A stretch of DNA of 64,000 nt from Gautieria morchelliformis (lineage: Eukaryota > Basidiomycota > Agaricomycetes > Gomphales > Gomphaceae): assembly GCA_015179125.1 (NCBI GenBank), contig WHVA01000264.1, forward strand, positions 87,406 to 151,405. The letters run 5' to 3'. Under the pieces are notes generated by a model, which was not told where the DNA came from, did no database searches, and saw nothing but the letters and a program-made list of their open reading frames with translations. The position numbers and the translations under genes are program-made. Of this stretch, positions 23,056 to 35,850 are shown one piece after another. Every line of letters starts with the position of its first letter. Positions within the stretch are counted from its first letter, which is position 1.

Positions 23056-24691
23056 TTAAACGACACTAACAACACTACTGAGAGCTGACTTGAACTGCGG
23101 CTTTGTTTCGACCCCGACAAACGACTGCTCTCTGAAATATCGTTCACGTATGTTCAAGAGGAGGCGGCTGCCAAAGGCACAGGAGGCTGCAATTGTCCAG
23201 CTATAGTGAAAAAAATCATGAAGATGTAGTGGAACACAATGTAACAACCCACCAGCCCGACAGTTCCACGTTGAACGTCTGAGGGCTCAATCCCCAGATC
23301 AGGCAGTCCACAAACAAAGAGGCAAAGATTCTGATGAAAACGGTTCATCAGTCCGATTATACAGTTGACTAGTTAACCTGGTCTTACGCCAAGAAATAAA
23401 CGATGCTGTTTCATTTCGTCAGAGGTGGCATATCGAAGACAACAATGCAATGCGAACCTGTCGCGAACGACAACGTTCAGAAGCGGGGAGTTTAAACCCC
23501 TGTCTCTGGTCCGAAGGCCCTTGTAAAGCATTATAAGAACAAGTAGGGTTTCAAACCCGAACGCTGGAAGCCAGCAGAGGAAGTAGCTGAATCCCCTGTC
23601 TACAACAAAGCAGCCAGGTAGGTATGCACTGAGCGCAATTACACCTAAGTAACACTCAATATGATCCCGTGTGAGGTGTGATTACAGCATCGACTTACCA
23701 CCAGGCGGACCCATATACACAATCAACGCTGTGCCAGCAATGTTTGCCCCATATAGGACACCCATGACAGCAAGGATTATCTTGCTACGGTCGTACACAG
23801 CGTAGATCTTGTAAAGCGCACCGTGTCAGCAAGTATGAGGCGAGCGGGAGGGACGGCGTACGCGAGTCATCAAGATAACTGCATAGTTGTACCAAATGAA
23901 CGTTATTGCATTGACATAATGCGAGTGCTGTAGCTACCTTCTGTGATCATAACAGCTAGCATCACCCTAAATGCATTCATTAATCAAGATATGTCATGAA
24001 AGATGGTAAACAGACATACGCTATACCTTCCCATGCTCTAAATATCTGGCAGCTAGAGCAATTGATCTGTAGGCGTTATCAAATATTTAATGCTGTACAT
24101 ACAACTGTTGCGGAGAGTGTCAGGTATCAATTGAATTTTAGATGAAATAAAGCAGGGAGAAAAACCTCAGACATATTTGGAAGCGACGTAAGGAGTGCTT
24201 GAAGTATACCAGCGACGTCATTTATTCGCTCACAGCATTCCACGAGGAGAACTACGCACTGACTGCGTTGAACATCAGGGCGAATAACCCAAAGTGACGA
24301 CTCTAGCACGAAATCAATGTGGCGAGATGTTTTCAGAGTAAAATACTAACGACGATGAACAGCACTTTCCCGAATGACCATGGACTGCGCCAGACAAACT
24401 GCTTCTAGAGGACAGGCGGGTTGATCAACATGTGAACCCATATGCTCAGCCGACGATGCAGGTACCTCGGCATCAAAAGTGAGGACTGTTTGGATCTTAG
24501 GGATGCACACAGTGTGATGCGGCGACAACAACTTACTGTGGTCGTATACGAGAAACGACAATGCCGCGAACGTCGAATATCTGGTTTTCATCACTAGATA
24601 ATAATTGGTCAGGGCTGCCGCCCTCCGTGCATAGCATTGAACATCTCTCACGGCTGCTTGTAAACAGTAAAAAGGAATCTCCTGGATCCAT
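23056..24691 (-). CDS. DUF6533-type multi-pass membrane protein, copy B
   Basis: Paralogue of copy A in the same orientation. Start MDPGDSFLLFTSS at 24,691; spliced segments MKTRYSTFAALSFLVYDH, ILTFDAE, KQFVWRSPWSFGKVLFIV, RHFGLFALMFNAV; then YAVYDRSKIILAVMGVLYG, WLPAFGFETLLVLIMLYKGL, VVRDSIVYFLA, a helix IFASLFVDCLIWGLSPQTFN, and AFGSRLLLNIRERYFREQSF, with stop at 23,056. Exon phases agree with those of A and C. The last intron uses a TG|GTGGGT donor. Intact as far as can be read. Confidence 0.83.
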
Positions 24692-25767
24692 TCGAGAAGC
24701 TGAAGGATGATTAAGAGCGCAAGCTCAAGGACTACTAAGTACTAAGCCAGTCACCTGGAAGCTGGGAGGAGGGAGCGGTGGTCTGACAGCGGTGAGGCTC
24801 CTATTTATGCCAATGGTGGCAGCCACTGGTTTGGCGCCGTTCGGTTGGGCGTCATGATTGGCTATTCTCGGGGCGCTGATATTGAGCTCAATTGAGTTCG
24901 GGCGCCGCAGTTGCTTCGAATGTCTTCGTGCTATAAGTATGATGGTCGCGCACCGCTGTATATAGTCGCGCACCGCTTTTGTTTTATATGATGGTCGCGC
25001 ACCGCTGTATATAGTAGCATCAGTCTGGCAAAGACAGAGGACGAGGATGGTAGCGACAATTGCAAGGCGTCGGTGTAATACTAGGCGTGGCTATTCATCG
25101 GGAAGTAACACTGGCACAAACCTTGCAATGCCGGAGCTTCGAAGCAAACGAGTGTTCGCTCAATCACGTGCCACGATGTCAGGCACCGCCCATACAACTG
25201 GTATCACTGATCCAGTCTCTGCAGCCCATCAGTCTATACTAACAATCAACGTAAGATTCACATTTGCCTGAGAGGAAAGTTGTTTTAAGTACTCAGAGCA
25301 GCCGCCACCTCGGAGCTTCTCAAAGTGCCACAGACCACAGACTATCTCATCATGTATCGTCCGGGAGGTACATAATACATACATAAAAGGTGTTATCTCC
25401 AGCTGTCATATCCAGACACGCACAGAACACTGGTCATGAGGTAGAATAGAACGCCAGGTTCCAGGTCGACTTTAAACCTCGTCCCCTGTACATGTATAAG
25501 AAAAAGGTCGAACCCCAAGTCTTGCGCAAGCATGCTGATCGGGGTGGAACACTCAAGACCGGGAAGGCAAAGGCAGGGAAGGTGGGGGAACAAAAGCAAG
25601 AGGAGAAGGAAAAGGGGTGATGAAGGGTGAAGGACGATGGACAGCACCAACTGTGACCCAGATTCACTTCACCGGGGAAAGGAATCGACGAAAAATGGCC
25701 TGTCGCAATTTCCACTGCCCGAAGCCACAGTGCTTTTAACAAATCCTGACGCGAGTCCAGGGCCATC
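24692..25767. other. spacer between DUF6533 copies B and C
   Basis: Contains the promoter block of copy B (24,751-24,768), a short tandem repeat (24,938-25,015), and near 25,530-25,670 a diverged relative of the sequence downstream of copy A. No gene was recognised. Confidence 0.4.
24938..25015. repeat. tandem repeat, 23-29 bp unit, two full and one partial copy
   Basis: The unit starting TATGATGGTCGCGCACCGCT occurs at 24,938 and 24,987, with a core-only copy (GTCGCGCACCGCT) between them at 24,965. Confidence 0.7.
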
Positions 25768-27391
25768 TCAAACACTCATGAGCACCAGCTCTGTATCGAT
25801 CGAGACAAGTGTCCGCTCTTTGAAATATCGTTCACGTATATTTAGGAGGAGGCGGCTGCCAAAGGCGCAGGAGGCTGCGATAGTCCAGCTGAAGCAAGCC
25901 CTTAATAATATGTATTGGAATACGACGTAACAACGAACCAGCCAGACAGTTCCACATTGAATGTCTGCGGGCTCAGACCCCAGACCAGGCAATTCACCAA
26001 TAAAGCGACGAAAATTCTGATGTTACACGATCAGTCCGACCACACAGTGGGTTAAGTTGGTCTTACACCAGGAAGTAGATGATACTGTTTTGTTTCAGAT
26101 GGCTATACTCCAAAACGACCATGCTTGAACACGAACCTGTCGCGAACGATCACGTTCAAGAGAGGAGAGTTTAATCCCCTCAGGCTGTCTCGCGATCTCA
26201 GCCCCTTGTAAAGCATTATAGTTACAAGTATGGTTTCAAATCCAAACGCTGGAAGCCAGCAGAGGAAATAGTTGAATCCCCGGTCTACAACAAAGCAGCC
26301 GGGTATGTATGCACTGAGCCACATTACACCTAAGTAACACTCAATGAGATCCCGTGTGAGGTGTGATTACAGCATCGACTTACCACCAGGTGGACCTATA
26401 TACACAATCAACGCTGTGCCAGCAATGTTTGCCGCAAATAGGACACCCATGACAGCAACGATTGTCTTGTTACACTCGTACACGGCGTAGATCTTGTGAA
26501 GGGATGCCTGTCAGCGAGAACAGACGGCGGGGAAGGGAGGGGTAGGGGGGGGGCGCGTACGCGGGTCATCAAGATAACTGCACAGATATAGCAGATCAAT
26601 GCCAATGAATTGTCATAGCGCGAGTGCTGTAATAGCTACCTTCTGTGCTCATAACAGCTAGCATCACCCTAAATGCATTCATTAATCAAGATATGTCACG
26701 AAAGATGGTAAATAGGCATACGCTATGCCTTCCCATGCTCTAAATACATGGCAGCTAGAGCAATGGATCGTTAGGTGTTTATCAAATATTTAATGCTGTA
26801 CATACAACTGTTTCAGTCAGTGTCAGGTATTACAGCATATTTCAGATGAAATAAACAGGGAGAAAAACCTCAGACATATTTGGAAGCGACGTAAGGAGTA
26901 CTTCAAGTATACCAGCGGCGTCATTATTCGCACACAGCATTCCTCGAGGAGAACTACGCACTGACTGCGTTGAACATCAGGGCGAGTAACCCAAAGTGGC
27001 GATTCTGGCAAGGAATCAATGTGGCGCGACGCTTTCGAGGAAATGGCTCACAAATATGAACAATACCTTCCCAAGCGACCACGGACTATTCCAGACAAAC
27101 GATTTCTAAAAGACAGGGGTGAGTCCATCAATTATCTGACTGTACACGCTCGGCCGACGATGCTACTGGTACCTCGGCATCGAGTGTAAGGACTATTTGT
27201 ATTTCAGCGATCCAAACATGATGCATCAAAGGATAATACTGACCGTGGTCGTATAACACAAATGACAGTGCAGAGAACGTCGAATACCTGGTTTTTATCA
27301 CTCAAAAGGGGATTGGTGGCACGTTGGTACGCAAGCACAAAGGGGTCTTACGACTGCTCGTAAACAACCGAAGGGAAGTTCCTGGATCCAT
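25768..27391 (-). CDS. DUF6533-type multi-pass membrane protein, copy C
   Basis: Third intact paralogue. Start MDPGTSLRLFTSS at 27,391; IKTRYSTFSALSFVLYDH, VLTLDAE, KSFVWNSPWSLGKVLFIF, NRHFGLLALMFNAV, then a WLPAFGFETILVTIMLYKGL helix, IFVALLVNCLVWGLSPQTFN, and AFGSRLLLNIRERYFKERTL with stop at 25,768. Introns fall at the same places as in A and B. The C-terminal tail after RERYFKE differs between all copies, so if function has diverged it may be there. Confidence 0.82.
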
Positions 27392-28846
27392 TCCAGAAGT
27401 TGAAGGATGATTGAGATAAGGTCAAGGACTAGGCCGTCACCTGGAAGCCAGGAGCACGGATAGGTGGTCTGAGTGGCTTTAAAGCAAGTGAGGGTTCATG
27501 CTGGTTCCGTTTTATGCAAAATTCCCCCAGGGGGGAGCCTATGGCAGATACGATTGGCAATTCTCAGTTGCCCATGCCTATCGATCTAGACATTACTGTA
27601 AAGAGCGTGATTTCAAATGTTGACCCAGCAGCGTTGAGCGCAGTTATTTTCCGAAAATCGGACATGTATATCGCTCTATCAATGCTATAGAGAGCGCAGA
27701 AATGGGACCTCACCTTGTCCAGCTGGTCGTAATCAATTAAAAACAGCTGTGACTGGGGTTGAGTATGGCTCCTAACTAGGGATCTGCCTAATCCATATCC
27801 GTCTGCAGAAAGTTCTACTGGTCCTGTACAGCGACCAAGTATTTCAGCTTAGGCACTGCCATCATACGTACTGGTATGTTGAGGAACGTTGAATGCTCGT
27901 TCGGACGCTCCTGATTCCGAATTGGCGCTCGGCGAGTCGCCTAGCTGACGCATCTTGCATCACAGCTCGCTTTACATTAAATACTGTGGGGGCAGCCCAC
28001 ACAGAACTGCGATCCTGGCAGAGTGCTGCCAACAGCCTCCAGATTCATCGTTCTCGACGTACTTCCACGGGAGTCTTGTCGATCACTGCAGGGAACTTTG
28101 AATTAACACTTGATCTACTGATCCACATTGGGAGAAAGTTAGCCGGGGTCATGACTCTCTCTAAAGAGATGTACGTATATACCGGTAAGTACTTAGGTGG
28201 CTAACCAACATGTCTTGCTCAAGGTACTACTCAAAATGACGGGTGAGGTATGGTCCAGACACAGCTAGAACACTGTGGTGTTGGACAAGAATGCCATGTT
28301 GACCTTGGAACACTCCATCCGAAGGCCTTTTTGTGGAATGCGACCATGGGTCGAACCACGATCGCCGAGGGGGGGGGGCTGTGTGCTGGGAATCTCTAAG
28401 GAAGTGACGAGAGGTGGGAGGGGTTGAGGGGGAAGGATGGGAGAAGGAGAGTCCAAGGGAGAGGGAGACGAAACCGACAATCAATCCGATCCTTGAAGGA
28501 GCGGCAGACCGTAAAACGTGCACTCGAGGATCTATGGCCATGATCGTGATTCATGGTGCATGAATCTTGGTATGCACCTTATATACTTACGCCAGTCATA
28601 CCGCTGAGACCTCTACCTGACCGTTTTTCCTCGTCGGGAAGAATTCAGATCTTCAGAGCTAGCCCAAGCAGAGCTGCTCCCATGCGCACAGCCGACCGGG
28701 TTTGAATTCACACGGTGGGTCGTATTCTGATTTTGTAAGTATAATCGAAGTCTTAGCCAGACGCTGAGCCTTATAAGGCAAGCTCGCGGCACTTACTGGC
28801 TTTGTAAGGTAACACGCTTTCCACACCTACTTATACTTAAGACGGT
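27392..28846. other. copy C upstream region and unassigned sequence
   Basis: The family promoter block is at about 27,437-27,453. A 103-codon plus-strand frame (27,893-28,204) and a minus-strand frame (28,227-28,541) show no recognisable domain. Confidence 0.35.
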
Positions 28847-29645
28847 ATGACCATGGTAAGTCCGCCCCCACCACGGATTTCCCATGTCTACCCCTCAGCG
28901 TATTACAGGCCACTGTCTCTGCGGCAACGTCGTGCGTATTGTGGCTGTGCATGCGTAGAGTTCTAGTCAGCTGATGACTCTAATTTGCGTGGCTAGTCGT
29001 ACGCCATCGATCATGACGGGTCGCACACGACAACAGCCGTCTGCCAGTTCGTCGTGCACAGGTTTGTCTCTCTGGCTATGGCTGAACTTGTCTGTGGCCC
29101 AGCTGTGAGGACTGCCGCAGGTCGTGCGGCACCGCGTATAGCATCGTCATTATTGTTCCAAGAGCCTCTATGTAAGATGGACAAAGGGCCATAAATCAGT
29201 GGATTCATGTGCCGTTCTGCACCAGAGTTCTGAAAGGCGAATACAAGGAATATATCACAAAGTCGTTGTCGGGGCAGGTAGGGCGGAACCTCGCTGGGCT
29301 TTTGCTAAGGACTGCTGGTTCATGATAACACACTCGTCAGCGCGCGCATCGATTATTCTGTCCCAACTGCGGCTCTCAGGTTGCCAATTTTCCTGACAGT
29401 AATAAGGATATTGCCTATGTGAAAGCCGGCACTCTGTCAGAAGAGGTTCAAAAGGTAGGACCGCTTCACTCTTGGAGCTCAATGCATCTGACAGCATTTA
29501 TCTCAGACGCTGAAGCCTGACTTGGAGGTTTGTCAGGTCAATCTACGGATGCGGTTATTTATGAAGTGATTTTCAGGTGTTCACCCGCGACCGCCTGCCC
29601 TATATTCAGGACCGATTTGGGATGCAATTTGAGCTTGGCGCCTAA
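28847..29645 (+). CDS. GFA / CENP-V family zinc protein (Mss4-like fold)
   Basis: Small protein of the family that includes glutathione-dependent formaldehyde-activating enzyme. Eight exons: 28,847-28,855, 28,899-28,931, 28,997-29,061, 29,103-29,171, 29,226-29,277, 29,341-29,454, 29,507-29,527, 29,577-29,645, joining to 432 nt (143 aa). Zinc ligands are visible: HCLCGNV (Cys9, Cys11), CEDCRRSCG and FCPNCGSQV. The end TRDRLPYIQDRFGMQFEL is typical. Substrate unknown; many fungal members have no proven enzyme activity. The first exon of three codons is the least certain, but the phase fits only this acceptor. No neighbour hints at function. Confidence 0.88.
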
Positions 29646-32607
29646 GCCAAACACCGAAGTTGCTCTACCGCCTGCAATACTTCTGAGCTGGTATATACGG
29701 GACTTATGGGATTGAGAGCAATTGGTTGCGTTGTATTGAAGGTGATAGGATATCACAAGCACTTTGGACATGTGATTCTCGCGCGGCGACATATTGAGTT
29801 GTTGGATTCTGCCCCATTTTGGAGCAGGCATGATCGAGTTGGTCATCAACGTGCGATGGAGATCGGAGCCGACAAATGGCTACAGATCTCGGGATCGCTG
29901 GTGATCGCGGAGGTCCCGTTATCGGCCCTGACTCCTGATTGACAAATATAGCGTTGTGGCTGTGATGTTGTTTATATCTGGAAGGCAATGCCTCCCCAAA
30001 ATGCGTCAGGCACCAGGAGGTAGACGGCCCTGATCCTCTCTGGGGGGCCCGAGATCCGAGGGCAAGCGAGCAAGGCCGGGAGGGCTAAATCAAGGCAAAC
30101 ATGCGCCACAATGATAAGAACACCGGTCTGAAAGCGTCTTTGCGTGTGTTCCTCTGAGAGCCAGTGTGGAGCGGGCTGAATGTACGCGTCACCCCGGCAT
30201 GACGCGTCGGGCTACGGCACATGGTCAGCTCTGCATGATTACTGTCATATCCGTGCTCGACGGGATACCCGATAACAGACGTTAACTGGGTTATCGTCGT
30301 TGATGATCACTCGAAGCGCGGATATGCATACCTTCGATATCCCTCGCGTAACATCTTGCTAGTATCCTATGTTCATGGGGAGCAGGCGAAGATCCGGGGT
30401 GGGGTATGCCCCGCCGCAGGGTCCCGATGAGACGATTCTAGCAATAGACAATCAGAAGGGGGCACATCTGTTCGAACCTGGACGTGGGTGCCCCATGTGT
30501 GCGTTATGAGAAAACAGGGGCAACCCTGGCACATGAAGAGAGAGGCTTCCATCTCTGAGGCAGAGTCGGCGCAGCCACTTAGCCCCATGCGTCATGCTGT
30601 GGTCGCAACAACATCATGCTGGCGACATGCCAGGCGTCGCTAGGGATACGGCCCGTCCGCGTCAACGCTTGTCAGCCACATAGACAGTCTGACAACCAGA
30701 GTGTACATGATGGACACTGATGGACACCGGGATCATATGGCATGTCCCGAACAGGCATCGCGAGTCGAGTCGGATCCGAGGATATACATGCCAACCAGCG
30801 CTGGAGCAGGGCGAATGTGATGATCGTTTTTCAATTGCAAATGATAAGTCCCAGCTAAGTCCACGTTACCGTCGGGATACTCGTGTATCTGGCGGCGTAG
30901 AGACGCGTCGCGTGAGCACCGTCCACGAGGAGCTATCAGCTTCGGCGTTTGTAATGGCGGTCAGGGTTGCGTCCCACCGTCACGCCACGCGCTGCTGGCA
31001 CGCGGTCACGGCTCGACTCAATAAGCCAGGGATGGTCGTTGTGAGCTCGAAGCGCACTACAATCCACTACACGCCCAGATATTCGTCGTTCCTCTCGGAC
31101 AGAAGGACTTCCCCACCGAGTAATAACCGCTATAGTCGGAAATCATTCCTAATGATAAGTCAATCCCATCATCAGCCGTCGCGTCCCTCGGACAGCCAAT
31201 TTACCAGTGGCATCAACAGCTGAACAACTGCCCGCAGAATCTGAAACCGCTGATCCCGCGCTCGAAGCAGGCGTTGTAGCCGGGTATCACAAGTCCAGCC
31301 AGCCAGGTCGAATCTCCTGGTTCCCCGCGGGGGAGGCTACTCATGCACCGGTGGCAGTGACACGGACGTTTCCTTTCCAGAAACCAGCATGGTAGCCGCA
31401 AAGACTCGCCAGTCAGCGTGGCCGCTGCCGCAAGCACGCCCGACGTCGTCCACGAGAGCTGCGCGGCAGCGGGGGACTATGCGTTTTGCTCAGGCGACTG
31501 CGGCACAGCAGGACGCTTGAGGCAATGCCCTCAAGTGCGCGCATCCATCTTCGTGTCGCGACGTGCCGCAGCTGATCGTACGCAGCGAGGACTGCACAAT
31601 GCTGCGGTGCATGCCCCATGGTTCGCCTCTGTTGGGCTGGAGCATATTCTCTGGCGCTACACCTTGTGCCCATTGTGCTTCTCGCACCACCATCTCTGAC
31701 ATGTCTATACACCGTGTGTCTCGCATATGACATTCACGCATGAGGTGCTCGGGCACGTCGGATAAACAAAACATCGTGTGTACTCAGGCACTAGGCCGAA
31801 TTTCGAGCTTACATGCTCCACGAGCTTCGGAAGCCCGCAAGCCTCGACTAGAGCTCTGACCACGCCGCCATCAAACCACGTCCGCTCCCCCGTGTCTCGA
31901 GACGAGACTTTACATCGCAGACGTCCGCGAGACGAGGCAGCCCGTGCGCGTGATCAGGGTGTACTGCACTCTCCATACGCACCTGAGTCAGGCTGAGAAT
32001 TGAGCGAGGAACAGCGGGACAACCTGTGACCGTAGCTATCGATGCGACGGCTGTGTGTGGTTTAGATACAGGTCCTGATAGGGGCACGCTGCCGTACAGG
32101 CGTGTGGCGCGAAGTTGGCAGGAAGACTTCAAGGTATGCCGATACCGATTCAATCGGATCCTTGCCCAAGCGTTGTTGCTGAAAACGATCTTGGAGCGGC
32201 CTATAAGACACGGCCGTCTTTGCGGGATAGAGCCACGCAGGGAGTGCCCATGAATGTCGACGCGGACGAGGACGCCAGAGGGTGATAGCGGAGGCAGAGG
32301 TGGGCGTGGAAAGGAAGAAGAAGTGTTTGGAGTAGTGTGTGATGTGGAGCGCTCAAGGAAGAGCGCCCAAGAAACCGGTACAAGGTGAAGAGCGAGGCAG
32401 ACAGCGTGCTCGCGGGTGTGCTCGACGTGCGCGGCAGCGTCGAGGGTGTGCCCGGGGGCCGTGCCCAGCCCAGCGCGGTCGAGTGTAGATAGCCGTAGCC
32501 TGAGAATTGAGTGACGTTAAATGAAGATTTCCAATCCTGCTTAGCGTCGATCGCCAAATCTGCAGCAGCCAATAATTTTCTCTCCACGACCACCACCACC
32601 GCGAGCG
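29646..32607. other. about 3 kb with no recognisable gene
   Basis: Both strands were read for split genes. The longest frame (30,720-31,223, plus, 167 codons) has biased Ser/Arg composition and no domain, and probably occurs by chance. The last 100 bp are the presumed promoter of the Spp1-like gene. Confidence 0.4.
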
Positions 32608-35600
32608 ATGGCCTCGAAACGGATGGCCATCTCGGCGCTGCTCTCTAGCGACGCCGAGCCCTCGCGCTCGTCGCCAGCCCCCCATCCCGGCAGAGCCCCA
32701 CCACACCCGCCACCACCCAGCGACGACCCAGAACCGCCCCACAAGCGACAGCGCCATGCTCAGGCCTACAGCCAGCAGTACTACGAGAGCTACAACGCCT
32801 ATCCGTATGCCACCAGCACGCCCAGGACCACAGCGCCAGCCAGCAGCGCGCCGCCAGCCACCGCGTACTACTCCCCGCCACCCAGGCCGTCCCCGCCCCA
32901 GTGGTCGCCGTCCCATGAGCACCGCCACCCGCAGTGGGAGGACCCTCGCCGCTATGTCCCGGCGCCCACCGCCTTTGACTTTGCGAGGCAGCAGCGCGAG
33001 GCGGCTGCCGTGCCCGACGCGCGCCACGACGAGCGCGACGAGCTGCCCGAGCGCCGCAGGCCAGCGACTGGCGAGAGTCTCGTCAGCGTGCTCACCGGCC
33101 AGATGCGTGCTCGCCAGATGGGCTCCGCGTCCGGTGCAGGGTCGGCGGGTCTGCCTGCGCCGCCGCAGCTCAGGCGGGAGGCCCAGCAACAGCAGCCCAG
33201 CAGTCCCTACGCCGCGCAGCCCGCCCACCCGTATCCTGCGCAGCCCACCACGCCATATACTGCAGAGCCTGTCAATCCGTATCCCGTGCAGCCCGCCCGT
33301 TCTTACCCTATGCCGCCCACAACGTCGCCCCCGGTGCGTCCGCGGGATCTGTCTCCGCTCGTCGTCAGGTCTGCCACCCCACACACGACGCCGCCCGGGC
33401 CCTCCCCAGCCTCCACCTCCGCCCACCCGCCCTCTCTCTCCCCCACACACGCGCATCCGCCGTCGCCCCGTCCGCAGCGCAAACCCTCTCATTCCCCCAC
33501 GACCGCACAGCGTCCCCGCCAAGACGCACCCCAGTACTCGCGCCCGAGCGTCTCGCCGTCAACCCCTTATCCGCCACACCCTGTGGCGTACACATCCCCT
33601 GGCAACTCCCCAACCACCCCGTATCCGCCGCGCCCCGTCGCCCACTTTTCTCCCCGCTCTGCTCCGTCACCAGCACGCTACCGGCCCGTCTCGCCATGCA
33701 TGCAGCCCCTCCCAAAGGCACACTCCCACGCCTCGCCAGGCACACCGCCCACCGCAGCATGCATACCTCCTCCCAGACCGCCCTCGAGTCCGACGTCGGC
33801 TCGTGGTGTTGAGATGCCGTCTCCTGCACCGCCACCTCCTCCCGCTCGCCCGCGCACGCCACCGCCCCAACCTCAAACCCAACCCCAAACCCCCCCTCAA
33901 CCCCTGCTCCTGCCTGCACAGCCTACGCCCGTGTTACAGCTGCAGCCGCCCAAAACCAAAATCAGGGACGTGGAGCCAGACGACGAGCGCTCCTTCGAGG
34001 ACGAGCTCCTCTCCCTCGTAGATGGAGACGACGTCAAGCCCAAGATCGCACACCCAGCCCCAACTACACCCGTGCCGCAAGCTGCCCCGCCCCGAAAGTC
34101 TTTTCCATCCGGCCGCAAGGCCCCTGGCTCAGCCACAAAAGTGTGTTCTTCGCCCTCTCCCGCCCCCCCAAGCCCGCTGACCACCACGCAACCGACCCCG
34201 AAGGCGACCCCGAAGCCGCGCGCCCCCAAGGCCTCCAAAGCGAAGGCCGCCGCGGCCGCCGTGCGCCACGTTTCTGGAACCAGCACGCCTGTTCCGGGTT
34301 CCTCCATGCCACCCCCTTCCCCGACGCCGCAGCCCGCGAAACAGATGCCCGCTGTCGCGCGCGCAAAGGGGAAGCTTGCTGGCACGGGGGGCGGCCGGAA
34401 GAAGGGCAGCACGGCGACGCGCTCGCGTTCGCTATCTGTCAAGCCACCTGAGCCGACCCCCGCGCCTGTGGAGGTGGAGATGGTGCAGCAGGACGATAGG
34501 CTGTATTGCCTGTGTAAGACGCCGTATGAGGAGGAGAAGATCATGATTGCGTGTGATCGGTGCGACGAGTGGTATCATCCGGCATGTGTCGGCATGGTCG
34601 AGGCCGAGGTCGACTTGGTGGATCAGTTCATTTGTTCGTCGTGTGGCGCACGTGAGTGTCTTAGCGTCCTTTGTCTCGTCTTTTATGTCTTTGCTTCTTC
34701 TTGTCCTCCATTGTCGCTTGCTTTGTCTTCTTCTGTTTCCTTTCCTCGTTAATTAGAGCCACTAATGCCTGAGTATTGACGCGCCATGTCCGACGCAGAG
34801 AATTCCCAACTAAACACGACGTACAAGCCGCGGTGCCACCGCGGTCTGAACTATGTCGTCGAACACGACAAGCTCCCAACGTGCTACAAGCCTGCGCGGG
34901 GCGATTTCTCCAAGTACTGTTCAGACGAGTGCGGCGTCGCGCACATGGCCGCCAAGGTCGCACAGTCGGGCTACACCCATGCGCAGATCTATCCCGCCGT
35001 CAAGAACGCGCGCAGGCGCGAGGGCGTCACCATCGCGCATGGCAAGGCGAAAGCCGGTGCCGACGGCATGGACGTGGACGCCGAGAATGACGAGGACGTG
35101 GACCCGCGCGCGGCCATATTCATGGCGATGAGGGCCGCGGACGAGCGCGAGATTGCCGAGCTGCAGCGCCGGCTCGACGACGTCACGCGCGTGCGGGAGG
35201 AGAGCGAGCTCACGCGCGAGATCATCCAGAAGCGGCGTCGGCTGCTGGACCTCGCTGAGGCCCGCGCGATGGGGCAGTTCTGCGGGTGGGACAGCCGTCT
35301 TCTCAAGGGTGACAAGGAATGGGCGGCGTGGGTCGATTCGGAGGTGGGGCGCGATGTGCTGGAAGGGGGCAACGGGGACGGCACCGATTTGTGCGGTGGG
35401 CCGGCGGTGTGTCCGCGCCATAAGGGGTGGCAGACCCTCCGCAGTCTTGAAGTGCAGCTGGAGGTTGACTTGAAGGTGCGTGCTGTGGCGTTGGGTGCCG
35501 GTTCGTGCTGAGCACTGACGGATGCTGTAGAGTGCGAGCATCGAGAATCTCATGAAGACGGAGCAAGAGCTTCAGCATCGTATCGACGCCATCGAACCAA

Positions 35601-35671
35601 CTGCTATACCGCCCTCGTTGCAAAGAAAGTGTGAAGGTGGGAAGAAACAGGGGAAGCAGTCTACACGTTGA
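32608..35671 (+). CDS. Spp1/CXXC1-like COMPASS (Set1 complex) PHD-finger subunit
   Basis: Subunit that reads and directs H3K4 methylation. Three exons: 32,608-34,651, 34,799-35,475, 35,531-35,671, joining to 953 aa. Residues 1 to about 600 are an exceptionally proline-rich, low-complexity tail. The PHD finger is near 632-681: YCLCKTPYEEEKIMIACDRC, then WYHPAC and ICSSC. Exon 2 carries the second zinc region (CHRGLNYV ... LPTCYKPARG ... YCSDECG) and a coiled coil, as in the C-terminal CpG-binding-protein domain of this family. Yeast Spp1 is about 350 aa; the extra length is all in the N-terminal tail. It converges with LSM1, 179 bp between stops. The minus-strand 389-codon frame over the tail is an antisense shadow. 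Confidence 0.9.
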
Positions 35672-35850
35672 ACAATAACGCCGCCGTTGATTTGCGTACA
35701 CGTTCCCATGAATAGTTGTTAGTTGTCACGTTTTCTTGTACGCCTTGCACGTCAAACCAAGTATGAAATCCACCCATGCACTGATGAAGGACGAGCCATA
35801 AGTTACAGCGGTGTCATGCTACATGATACGCTACACCGATGAATGATACG

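Noticed and set aside
30720..31223. 167-codon plus-strand ORF in the gene-poor stretch
   Set aside because: No domain, no intron pattern and composition close to random; could not be supported as a gene.
32353..33522. A 389-codon minus-strand ORF over the 5' part of the Spp1-like gene
   Set aside because: It is Arg/Gly-rich, has no domain and is explained as the antisense shadow of the GC-rich, proline-rich sense frame.
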